NCBI GenBank assembly: GCA_900767915.1
Contig: CAAGAX010000005.1
Coordinates: 1 to 64,000, forward strand
DNA length: 64,000 nt
Direction: 5' to 3'
Source: Acholeplasmatales bacterium
Lineage (GTDB): Bacteria > Bacillota_I > Bacilli_A > Acholeplasmatales > Anaeroplasmataceae
Made by a program: the position numbers and the translations under genes. This document shows, piece after piece, positions 17,595 through 25,834 of this stretch; the first letter of the stretch is position 1, and each line of letters starts with the position of its first letter. The notes beneath the pieces were generated by a model. The model was given only the letters and a program-made list of their open reading frames with translations, was not told the origin of the DNA and made no database searches.

Positions 17595-18137
17595 ATGTAT
17601 GTAAACAAGGAAATTGAATTTAAAACATTTATCACTGAGGATCAATATAATTACCTAGTAAAAAAATTTGAATTAGAAAACAACGTTTTCCCTCAAACAA
17701 ATTATTATTTTGATACTGATGATACAAAGCTTCTTAATGAGAAAACTGTTCTTAGAATTCGTCAAAAAGGAGAAAATTTCAAAATTACAAAGAAAACACG
17801 CGCAGATGTTGGTGCTGATGAAACACATATCCTAATATCGAAAGAAAAAGCCTTAGATCTATTAAAAAATGGCTTTGACGCTAGTGTAATTGATATACCT
17901 TACTATGTTAACAAAATAGCTGAATTAACTACATATCGTTGTTCTATTCCCTATAAGGATGGAACATTATTCTTTGATAAAAGTGTTTATTATGGTCATG
18001 TTGATTATGAAATCGAATATGAAGTTGATGATGTAAATCAAGGAACGAAGGATTTTAATCAATTCCTAAAAGAATATAATATTACCTATAAGGAATCAAT
18101 TAGAAAAAGTAAACGTGCCTTCGATAATAGAAAATAA
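17595..18137 (+). CDS. CYTH domain protein (triphosphate tunnel metalloenzyme)
   Basis: 180 residues, similar to Bacillus YjbK. The N-terminal signature EIEFK (ExExK, about residues 6-10) is present. The tunnel strands with charged residues follow: YYFDTDD, VLRIRQKGENFKITKK, SIPYKDGTLFFDKS, DYEIEYEVDD, and the C-terminal SIRKSKRAF helix. Members hydrolyse or bind triphosphates such as tripolyphosphate; in Firmicutes the gene often lies beside the ppGpp synthetase relQ and nadK. Here nadK is the divergent neighbour but relQ is absent. Start: ATG with AGGGGATGAG upstream. A terminator follows. Confidence 0.85.
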   Translation: MYVNKEIEFKTFITEDQYNYLVKKFELENNVFPQTNYYFDTDDTKLLNEKTVLRIRQKGENFKITKKTRADVGADETHILISKEKALDLLKNGFDASVIDIPYYVNKIAELTTYRCSIPYKDGTLFFDKSVYYGHVDYEIEYEVDDVNQGTKDFNQFLKEYNITYKESIRKSKRAFDNRK

Positions 18138-18188
18138 TAAATAGATTACAACTAATGCTTTATATAAAATTAAATAAACTAGATAAAT

Positions 18189-18233
18189 TGCAGTTAAAAT
18201 ACCTTTATAATGGTTATTTTACTGCATTTTTTT
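18189..18233 (+). terminator. Terminator after the CYTH gene
   Basis: TGCAGTTAAAATA pairs with TATTTTACTGCA (one bulge), followed by seven T on the plus strand. The flanks (AAACTAGA, TCTAGATTTATTT) can lengthen the stem. Confidence 0.8.
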
Positions 18234-18284
18234 CTTTCTAGATTTATTTAAAAATTGACTTTTAATCTATTTTTATAAAAAGGT

Positions 18285-18392
18285 ATGGAATTTATAAATT
18301 TCATTTCAACATTAATTGCTAAAATGATAATTAAAGAATTCAAAAAGGCTAATTTATTAAATAAACATAAAGCTAAAGAAAAAATTATTTAA
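18285..18392 (+). CDS. Possible 35-residue small protein
   Basis: An open frame in the 345-base gap after the CYTH gene. It encodes a hydrophobic start (MEFINFISTLIAKMII) and a strongly basic tail (KEFKKANLLNKHKAKEKII), a pattern seen in small membrane-active peptides. A TTGACT lies about 30 bases upstream, but no well-spaced -10 is seen, and the AAAAAGG is only one base from the ATG, which is poor. It is followed by a hairpin with T-run at 18437. It may be chance; no homology is recognised. Confidence 0.2.
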   Translation: MEFINFISTLIAKMIIKEFKKANLLNKHKAKEKII

Positions 18393-18436
18393 CCTAAAAA
18401 TATAACATCATCATAACATTATTAAATCAAATTGTT

Positions 18437-18471
18437 AAAAGCCATGAACTTATGAAATCTCATGGCTTTTT
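18437..18471. terminator. Terminator at the end of the opp operon
   Basis: GCCATGA (18441-18447) and TCATGGC (18460-18466) are perfect arms with A4 on the left and T5 on the right, so it works in both directions. It lies 12 bases past the stop of the last opp-operon gene. Confidence 0.8.
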
Positions 18472-18482
18472 AGCTATATATT

Positions 18483-18806
18483 CTAGATTAATATTATTAC
18501 TGTACTAATAATAATTACTAATAAGGCAACACCAAAAGAAATCCAATAAATACGTTGTTTTTCCTTCCATTCCTTAAGTTCCTTTTCATTAGGCTCTTTA
18601 TTATATTTCTTAGCTTGGTATTCCATTTGAAATTTAAATCTAGATCTATGATTAATAATTAATAATAAAACTAAAGATAAAATCAAATTAAATAAAGGAA
18701 TAAAATCACTGTTATTAAATATAATAACAAAAGGTATAGCAATAATGTTTACTACAATTAATACAATAGTTAACGTAATTATTAATTTCTTATTTCTTTC
18801 AATCAT
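18483..18806 (-). CDS. Small membrane protein, unknown
   Basis: 107 residues with three predicted membrane segments (about 8-30, 37-50, 88-107). The linker between the second and third is charged and highly basic/acidic (RSRFKFQMEYQAKKYNKEPN ... KEWKEKQ). I recognise no family. Its start overlaps the stop of the ApbE-like gene by four bases (ATGA), so the two are coupled and probably work together. Last gene of the opp operon, just before a terminator. Confidence 0.65.
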   Translation of the reverse strand: MIERNKKLIITLTIVLIVVNIIAIPFVIIFNNSDFIPLFNLILSLVLLLIINHRSRFKFQMEYQAKKYNKEPNEKELKEWKEKQRIYWISFGVALLVIIISTVIILI

Positions 18807-20023
18807 ATAAGCTCCTTAATATATTTATTACCATCAGCAGTTTCAAAATTTGATAGCTTTAAATTATTATCATTATAATTAATTTTAAAATTATTGCAAT
18901 AGATTGTATAAATATTATTTAAAGCTAATTTAGATATTACCTCTTTATCATATTCATTAAAAAACAGTTCAATCATACTTAAGGCTATAGTTAAGGATTT
19001 AGATTTTTCTTTATACATGATTAAGCTTTTTTCAGTATTTAAATATTCTAATTTTTTACTAATATAATAAGAATATATTTCATCATTATAGCTAAATATT
19101 CTTGTATTCTCATTACTATAATAGCTATAATTTCTTAAATTAACAATCGCATATTCTCCTTTAAAGCTCGCATTTGCTGCGATATAGCTTCTATTATTAT
19201 AATCTAAAATTGAATAGCTATATTCATCATTATCCCCTAATATTCTTGTATAACCATCATTACTAGAAATAATACCATAGGTAAAGCCTTTATTAATTAA
19301 TGAATCTGCTATGTAATCAACCATAACAGCGTTTTTTAAATAGCCTAAGCTAAAGATATAATCAATATTATTTGAATTAATAAAGCTTAAATAATCATTT
19401 TTTACATTAAGCTTAACATTATAATCATCAAATAATTCTATTGAAATATTAGAATCTATTATATAGCTATATATATCCTCATAATATTTTTTTACTTCAT
19501 TATTATGTAAAGGACTATAGCTATCTAATCCTTCCTCTTTTCCTAAAATAATAGAAGTAGTTTGATAATATAAAGGCTCTAAATATGTGTAATATAATAA
19601 ATTATTATCACTAATTTCCTTTAAGGCATTATATAATATAGGTTCAACCTTAACTAATTCATTTGGATGCTTACTTAAATAATAAATATTATTAATATTA
19701 TTATATTCATTATAAGGATCTAATACCTTATAAGAATATTCTACATAATTAGAATATAAATTAATCAAATCTTTAAGCTCTCTATTACTTCTATTGGGAT
19801 TAACACCAATATTATAGCTAAATGATAAATCACTAGCCATATAAGAATTATCATCACCAATATTTATTTTTTGATAACCCTTTTCACCATTAAATAAAGA
19901 TATTAATCCATAAATAAATGCTGAAATACCTATAATAAATACTATAGAGACAATAATTATTCTTACTTTAATATTATTTTCTTTTAATTCTACCTTTTCT
20001 ACTGGCTTTATATTATTTCTCAT
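18803..20023 (-). CDS. Membrane-anchored ApbE-like protein, catalytic residues lost
   Basis: 406 residues: a short cytosolic tail, one membrane segment (about residues 23-45), then an extracytoplasmic domain. The domain follows the order of ApbE (FAD:protein FMN transferase). LDPYNEYNNIN resembles the usual DPxSExSxxN, and SLGYLKNAVMVDYIADSLINKG the usual DxGGxAKGYAVDxxxxxLxxxG. LTIALSMIELF resembles the C-terminal TDALSTALF. The metal-binding aspartate/threonine of the last motif and the conserved GGNI segment (here SNDG) are replaced, so FMN transfer is doubtful. Start is uncertain: ATG at 20023, or GTG at 20038 which has no ribosome site. It lies 21 bases after oppF. Confidence 0.5.
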   Translation of the reverse strand: MRNNIKPVEKVELKENNIKVRIIIVSIVFIIGISAFIYGLISLFNGEKGYQKINIGDDNSYMASDLSFSYNIGVNPNRSNRELKDLINLYSNYVEYSYKVLDPYNEYNNINNIYYLSKHPNELVKVEPILYNALKEISDNNLLYYTYLEPLYYQTTSIILGKEEGLDSYSPLHNNEVKKYYEDIYSYIIDSNISIELFDDYNVKLNVKNDYLSFINSNNIDYIFSLGYLKNAVMVDYIADSLINKGFTYGIISSNDGYTRILGDNDEYSYSILDYNNRSYIAANASFKGEYAIVNLRNYSYYSNENTRIFSYNDEIYSYYISKKLEYLNTEKSLIMYKEKSKSLTIALSMIELFFNEYDKEVISKLALNNIYTIYCNNFKINYNDNNLKLSNFETADGNKYIKELI

Positions 20024-20044
20024 AGGTATCACACTCACTTTATA

Positions 20045-21370
20045 TTAAAATAATGAAAATACTAACGCAATTAAGAAAATCAATACTATTATTCCAATTA
20101 CAGAAAATCCAACAATAGTACCCTTTTTAACTGCTTTATAGGTTTTATAAAATTTAAATTTTTTCAAAATAGGTAACGCTATTAATCCAAATATTGGTAA
20201 TAAGAAAGCTAAAATAGAATACCACATTGAGCCTGTATCATAAGGAGATTGCTTCATAATTTCATCCTTATCTATTTCAATTTCTTTATTATTATCATTT
20301 AATCTAGAATCATCACTATTTAAAATTGTTATAGATTTAGGACAAACACCTGATTCTCTTATTTTCTTATATTCTTCTATTTCCTTTTTATTACCATAAA
20401 CTAAATGTCCATAACCAATATCGATAAGCTCAGGCTTATCAACACTATAATCATGAACACTAGGATCATATGTATATAATAATTTGTTCTTTTCAAGCTC
20501 AGGATCAGGAATAGGAATTGCTGAAATTAATGATCTAGTATAGGGATGTAGTGGAAACTCAAAAAGCTCTTCAGATGTAGCTATTTCAACTATATCACCC
20601 TTATATATTACACCAATTCTATCAGAAATAAATCTAACTATTGATAAATCATGTGCAATAAATAAATATGTTAAATTTCTTTCCTCTTGAAATTTCTTTA
20701 ATAAATTTAAAACCTGTGCACGAATAGAAACATCTAAGGCTGAAATAGGCTCATCAGCTACTATTAGCTCTGGTTCCATAACTATGGCACGAGCTAAGCC
20801 GATTCTTTGACGTTGTCCACCTGAAAATTCATGAGGATATCTAGTTAAATGCTCAGGTAATAAGCCAACCTCCTTAATAATATTTTCTACCTTATTAACT
20901 CTATCAGCTTCATTTTTATATAAATGGAAATTATATAATCCTTCAGAAATTATATAATCTACAGTAGCTCTTTCATTTAATGATGCAGCAGGATCTTGGA
21001 ATACCATTTGAATATTTCTAATTACCTCTTTATCTAATGAACGAGGTATTTTACCTGATATTCTAACACCTTTATATAATATTTCTCCATTTGATAAAGG
21101 ATTAACTTTAATGATAGCTCTACCAATAGTAGTTTTACCACTACCAGATTCTCCAACTAAAGAGAAGGTTTCTCCTTTATAAATATCAAATGTAGCATTT
21201 CTAACAACTCTATTAGCATTTCCTCTTTTTCCAAAGGAAATATCTACATTTTTTAAAGATAATAATATTTCTTTTCCATTTGGTAATATTTCTCCATGCT
21301 CAGGAAAATACTTTATTTTAGAGGATTTATTATTTTTATATTCAGTTTTATTTTCAATATTCATTTCCAT
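20045..21370 (-). CDS. oppF: Oligopeptide ABC transporter ATPase OppF with membrane tail
   Basis: ATP-binding subunit of the oligopeptide importer. Walker [10 protein letters not shown] (about residue 75), Q-loop [12 protein letters not shown], signature [14 protein letters not shown] (about 178), Walker B LIVADEP and the oligopeptide C-terminal motif ([16 protein letters not shown], about 285) are all intact. The canonical protein ends near 320. Here about 110 further residues include an acidic linker and two membrane segments (about 383-400 and 418-438) joined by a basic loop. A membrane-tethered OppF is unusual. GGAGG lies seven bases before the ATG. Confidence 0.92.
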   Translation of the reverse strand: MEMNIENKTEYKNNKSSKIKYFPEHGEILPNGKEILLSLKNVDISFGKRGNANRVVRNATFDIYKGETFSLVGESGSGKTTIGRAIIKVNPLSNGEILYKGVRISGKIPRSLDKEVIRNIQMVFQDPAASLNERATVDYIISEGLYNFHLYKNEADRVNKVENIIKEVGLLPEHLTRYPHEFSGGQRQRIGLARAIVMEPELIVADEPISALDVSIRAQVLNLLKKFQEERNLTYLFIAHDLSIVRFISDRIGVIYKGDIVEIATSEELFEFPLHPYTRSLISAIPIPDPELEKNKLLYTYDPSVHDYSVDKPELIDIGYGHLVYGNKKEIEEYKKIRESGVCPKSITILNSDDSRLNDNNKEIEIDKDEIMKQSPYDTGSMWYSILAFLLPIFGLIALPILKKFKFYKTYKAVKKGTIVGFSVIGIIVLIFLIALVFSLF

Positions 21371-21385
21371 AATAATACCTCCAAT

Positions 21386-23134
21386 TTAAATATTAAAAGC
21401 TTTTAATAACTTTTCATGGATATTTTGAATAATCTCTGGCTTTTCAATTTTAGGAGCTCTTGGATCACATAGCCAGGTTTTAGCATAATGAGTATCAGAA
21501 ATTTTAAACATTGGTGAATCCTTTATAGTATCAATTTTTAAGCAATAAGGATTTCTTGGAGCAAAAGGATCTCCAATAACCTGATTATATAATGATGGTG
21601 GAGTACCTGAAATAGAATATAGTTTTTCTCCTTTTACAGCAAGTTGTGGTAAAGATGATAATAAAGCCCATGTATAAGGATGTCTAGGATCATAAAATAC
21701 ATCCTTACATGTACCTAATTCAACAATTTGACCAGCATATAATACTGCAACTCTATCAGCTATATTCGCAACCACTCCTAAATCATGAGTAATAAAAACA
21801 ATTGTAAAACCAAATTCCTTTTGTAAGTCCTTAATTAGCTTTAATATTTGAGCTTGAATAGTTACATCTAATGCTGTAGTAGGCTCATCACATATTAATA
21901 TTTTGGGTCTACAAGATAAAGCAATAGCTATAACTATTCTTTGTCTCATACCTCCAGAATATTGAAATGGATAATCATCAAATCTATTAGCAGCATCCTT
22001 AATACCTACACGCTCCATTAATTCAATAGCTCTTATTTTAGCTTCAGCTAATGAGCAATTTTGATGCTTAATTATTACTGATGTAATTTGCTTACCTATT
22101 GTAATAATTGGATTTAAAGATGTCATAGGATCTTGAAATACAGTTGCTACACGACTACCTCTTATTTGTTGCCAATCCTTTGTATATTTTATTTTAGCTA
22201 AATCAAGATTACATATTCCGTGAAGCTTTTCTTCTGTTTCACTTATGTATTCAACTCTAAATACTACAGTATCAAATACCTTATTTAAAGCATTTGAATC
22301 ATTCAAATCAACACCAATTTTCATTGCTCTTTTTAGTGATGATAAAAGCTTAATAATATAAATAAATTGCTGATGATAAGAATATCTACCAACAGATAAA
22401 TATACTTCCTTAGCTATTCTTAAATTTCTAGTTCTTATTTCATCTGTTATTTCTTTTTCAATTTCCTCGCGATATTTCTTATTTAAAGAGGCCATTTTAG
22501 ATTCGTATTCACTTAAATATTCCTTATTATTCTTTAATTCTTCCTTATGCTTTTTAACAAGCTCAATCTTTCTTTTATTTAATTCATCTATCTTCTTATT
22601 TAAATCCTTAATCTTTTGATTAAGCTCTAATATCTTCTCATGCTCTTTTTTAGTATCAAGAGTTTGTTTCATATTAGATGCCTCAACTAAATCATAATTA
22701 TAGTCATTAATTAAATCCCCAATATCCTTTTCTTCCTTTTCAGTAAGATTTATTAATGATTTTTTTTCATTACTTAATTTTAGAATTTCCTTATATGTAG
22801 CACTACCATATTCAAGCTTAGAAAGCTTATTAAGCTTATTATATATAACATCAATAATTTTTCTACTTCTTCTATTTAATATAGCATCAGTATCAGCTAA
22901 TTTTTTATCCTTAAGAATAATTTCGCCATCACTAACATAGCCATTAGAATCAAGCATTCCTGCAAAAGTCTTTGTTAAAACAGATTTACCACTTCCAGAT
23001 TCACCAACAATCGCTATTGATTCATTTTCATATATATCTAAAGAGATTCCTCTTATAGCAGTTAGGATTCTACCTCTTACTTTGAATTTAACCCAAACAT
23101 TTTTTAAAGATAATAATACATTTTTATCTTCCAC
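21386..23134 (-). CDS. oppD: Oligopeptide ABC transporter ATPase OppD with coiled-coil insertion
   Basis: Second ATPase of the importer, 582 residues against about 330-360 usually. Walker A GESGSGKSVL is near 45, the Q-loop VFQDPMTSLNP near 331, signature SGGMRQRIVIAIAL near 395 and Walker B ILICDEPTTALD near 415. The oligopeptide C-terminal motif is HPYTWALLSSLPQL. Walker A to Q-loop normally spans about 55 residues; here it spans about 285. The insertion is Lys/Glu-rich and in its centre (about 150-235) looks like a coiled coil. Start is a GTG with AAGGAGG seven bases upstream, beginning just after the oppC stop. Confidence 0.92.
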   Translation of the reverse strand: MEDKNVLLSLKNVWVKFKVRGRILTAIRGISLDIYENESIAIVGESGSGKSVLTKTFAGMLDSNGYVSDGEIILKDKKLADTDAILNRRSRKIIDVIYNKLNKLSKLEYGSATYKEILKLSNEKKSLINLTEKEEKDIGDLINDYNYDLVEASNMKQTLDTKKEHEKILELNQKIKDLNKKIDELNKRKIELVKKHKEELKNNKEYLSEYESKMASLNKKYREEIEKEITDEIRTRNLRIAKEVYLSVGRYSYHQQFIYIIKLLSSLKRAMKIGVDLNDSNALNKVFDTVVFRVEYISETEEKLHGICNLDLAKIKYTKDWQQIRGSRVATVFQDPMTSLNPIITIGKQITSVIIKHQNCSLAEAKIRAIELMERVGIKDAANRFDDYPFQYSGGMRQRIVIAIALSCRPKILICDEPTTALDVTIQAQILKLIKDLQKEFGFTIVFITHDLGVVANIADRVAVLYAGQIVELGTCKDVFYDPRHPYTWALLSSLPQLAVKGEKLYSISGTPPSLYNQVIGDPFAPRNPYCLKIDTIKDSPMFKISDTHYAKTWLCDPRAPKIEKPEIIQNIHEKLLKAFNI

Positions 23135-23146
23135 AATAAAACCTCC

Positions 23147-24157
23147 TTACATATGTGTTTTCGGATCTGAAGCGTCACCTAAATTTTGTCCAACAACATA
23201 TAAAACAATAGTTACAAATGATGCTACTAAGACAGGAGCCCAAAATTCAAATTCCCATCCTGGTGTAACCATCGCACTTTGAGCCTGTGTTATCATATTA
23301 CCTAATGATGTAACACCCTTTGAAGTATCCCCATTAATTCCTCCTGATAATCCTAATCCTAAATATGATAAGAAAGCCTCATAAGATATATAAGATGGAA
23401 TTTCAGTAGCAATTAAAGTAACAATAATAGATGTTAAATATGGTAGTATATTTTTAGTTGTTAGCCTCAATAAAGGTGTACCTAAGCAACGTGAAGCTAA
23501 ATTATATTCTCTATCTCTTATAATTATAACCTGAGTACGAATAAAGTATGCAATACTTAACCATCCCGTTAGGGTTAAAGCTAAAACAAAAGGCCAAAAG
23601 CCAGATGAAAAAATTAAAACAAATACTGAAATATACAATATATATGGTACATTGGCAATAATGTTATATATTTCAGTCATTATAATATCAATACGCTTAG
23701 AAAAGCCCCACAATGCTCCTAATAGAACGCCAATTGTTATATTAATTAAAGCACAAATAAGAGCTAGGGTTAATGATACTCTTGCTCCATCCCATAATGC
23801 ATCAAATGTAGATTCACCTGATGAACCACTACCAAAAATCCACTTTAACGAGAACTCATTATGATAATTCATTGCGTCAAATGGATAAAGATGCTTAGCA
23901 TTATTATCCAATAAAAATTCAAATCTGTTATAATTAGAAAATAACGGATAAAGATAAGTAAAAATTAAAACAATACCTAATAAAACTAAAATAATAATAT
24001 TAGTTTTCTTTTTAAAGAAAACTCTAAAAACACTTTTCCAATAAGAATATCTTGGAGCGGTAATTTTTTCAGAATTAGCTAAAGAATTATCCACTCTAGA
24101 GAATAATTCTTCATTAGATAAGCCCAAATCACTTAAATCAAATAATTCTTCATTCAT
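23147..24157 (-). CDS. oppC: Oligopeptide ABC transporter permease OppC
   Basis: Inner-membrane permease subunit, 336 residues, near the family length. It has a cytosolic N-terminal tail of about 45 residues, a first membrane segment (about 53-72), then five more in the transport domain. The ATPase-coupling motif resembles EAA (REYNLASRCLGTPLLRLTTKNILP, about residues 214-235, given in part). LSYLGLGLSGG and TPGWEFEFWAPVL near the end are typical of OppC/DppC. Unlike OppB, D and F it has no extra domain. Seven bases separate it from oppB. Confidence 0.94.
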   Translation of the reverse strand: MNEELFDLSDLGLSNEELFSRVDNSLANSEKITAPRYSYWKSVFRVFFKKKTNIIILVLLGIVLIFTYLYPLFSNYNRFEFLLDNNAKHLYPFDAMNYHNEFSLKWIFGSGSSGESTFDALWDGARVSLTLALICALINITIGVLLGALWGFSKRIDIIMTEIYNIIANVPYILYISVFVLIFSSGFWPFVLALTLTGWLSIAYFIRTQVIIIRDREYNLASRCLGTPLLRLTTKNILPYLTSIIVTLIATEIPSYISYEAFLSYLGLGLSGGINGDTSKGVTSLGNMITQAQSAMVTPGWEFEFWAPVLVASFVTIVLYVVGQNLGDASDPKTHM

Positions 24158-24163
24158 CTTAAA

Positions 24164-25750
24164 TTACCTTCCTTTCGTTTGAAATGAGATTCTAGGATCT
24201 ACTAATGACATTAAAATATCACCTAAAATCAAAGATATAATTGATAATATTGCATAAAATAAAGTTAATCCAATAATAACTCCATTATCATATTTTTTTA
24301 TTGCGTCTGTTAATAAACCACCAGTACCAGGTACTGTATATACTGCTTCAGTTATTACAGCACCTATTAATGAACCAACAACCGCACTAGGTATACCATG
24401 AACTAATGGTATAGCAGCATTTTTCAATATATGTCCTCTAAAAATTTCTGATTCTGATAATCCACCACTTCTTGCAAATTTAACATAATCAGAGCTCATT
24501 TGATCTATCATATATCTTCTTAGCCATTTCATAATACTTGCCATTGATGGTAAAGCTAATGAAATAATAGGCAAGAAGTACATTAATACATTATTACTAT
24601 CCGTATTAAAGATCGTTGGTAAATTAAATACTGATCCTCCGATAGATTTAAACATAAATATATATGCAAGTGAAGGTACAGCCATAATAAATACTATATA
24701 AATAGTACCAATCTTATCCTGGATTTTATCCTTCTTTCTAGCCATTAAAATTCCTAATGGAACGCCTAATAAATAAGTAATAAAAACAGAAATAATACCT
24801 ATAGTAAAGGAATACCCTGTTTTAGATAAACCAGCTTTATTAGTTTTAACATTTGTATAATCATCAATATAATAATTTTTTACAGTCTCAAGTCCAGCAT
24901 CATATGAGCCCTGTTGGTACGTTAAAGAATGAATATTATCAGCTGTTTTTTCTTTAATACCAGATGGATATATAACCTCACTTTTTGAAATTTGACCCTG
25001 TGAATCAAACATTGTTGAGGTTATATCAACACCTTGATTAATTGAATAAGAAACTCCTAAATTAATTGAAATTAGATTTTGATGAACAAATGGAAACTTA
25101 TTATCAAAATACAATAAGTATTTATGAGTAGTACCATTACCCATGATTGCAGGAGCGAATACATCCCCTCCATAAGCTGGATCAAACCAAGTAAATTTTA
25201 TACCTCTATTTTCAATATCACCTTTTGCATTATGAATATTATCGATTGTAATTAGTCCACCAAAATATGATAATATTCTAGAAATTAATGGCTTATCCTT
25301 ATAAGCAAAATATTGTTTTTGACCACCTGTTGCTATCTTAGTACCACTTTGATATACAACATCAAGCCTAGTTACTGTATATCCCTTTCTTTCATAGGTT
25401 GTTCTAAATTTATTTATCCATTCCTGATTTAAATCACTTAGCTTATAATCATCTTTACTTTTATTTGAAAAGTTTTTTACCTCATTACGGATATTACTAT
25501 CTAAGCTACCATTTTTTTCACTTTCATCAAGAAAATCACTATATGTTACATAATCTAAATATCCATATTCCTCCCACTTAGAATATTTATAAACTATTTT
25601 AGCATTATTTTGAGTTTTAGAATAAACACTATCTGATGAGAATACTAGATTTCTATCCAATAATGAATATATCAAAACCATTACAATCGCTACTACAATA
25701 ATAACGGATATTAAACCATGTAATAATCTTTTTAATAGATATTTAAGCAT
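24164..25750 (-). CDS. oppB: Oligopeptide ABC transporter permease OppB with large external insertion
   Basis: Permease subunit, 528 residues against about 310 usually. The first membrane segment (about 8-30) and the C-terminal transport domain from about residue 308 are standard: SFTIGIISVFITYLLGVPLGI, the coupling loop SDYVKFARSGGLSESEIF, and EAVYTVPGTGGLL. Between them lie about 275 residues that should be outside the cell, roughly 200 more than usual. They are rich in Tyr, Asp, Asn and Ser with no recognised domain. Such a loop would lie near the OppA docking site. Confidence 0.92.
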   Translation of the reverse strand: MLKYLLKRLLHGLISVIIVVAIVMVLIYSLLDRNLVFSSDSVYSKTQNNAKIVYKYSKWEEYGYLDYVTYSDFLDESEKNGSLDSNIRNEVKNFSNKSKDDYKLSDLNQEWINKFRTTYERKGYTVTRLDVVYQSGTKIATGGQKQYFAYKDKPLISRILSYFGGLITIDNIHNAKGDIENRGIKFTWFDPAYGGDVFAPAIMGNGTTHKYLLYFDNKFPFVHQNLISINLGVSYSINQGVDITSTMFDSQGQISKSEVIYPSGIKEKTADNIHSLTYQQGSYDAGLETVKNYYIDDYTNVKTNKAGLSKTGYSFTIGIISVFITYLLGVPLGILMARKKDKIQDKIGTIYIVFIMAVPSLAYIFMFKSIGGSVFNLPTIFNTDSNNVLMYFLPIISLALPSMASIMKWLRRYMIDQMSSDYVKFARSGGLSESEIFRGHILKNAAIPLVHGIPSAVVGSLIGAVITEAVYTVPGTGGLLTDAIKKYDNGVIIGLTLFYAILSIISLILGDILMSLVDPRISFQTKGR

Positions 25751-25781
25751 ATCTTCAACTCCTTATTAATAGACAAAGAGA

Positions 25782-25802
25782 AGGATGAATATATATCATC
25801 CT
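25782..25802 (-). terminator. Hairpin between oppA and oppB
   Basis: AGGATGA and TCATCCT form a perfect 7-bp stem with a 7-base loop; the minus strand continues TCTCTTTG, not a clean T-run. Likely a partial terminator or a 3' stabiliser that lets oppA be made in excess of the membrane subunits. Confidence 0.5.
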
Positions 25803-25834
25803 CCCCAACAAAGTATTTAATTTATTTCATTTAT

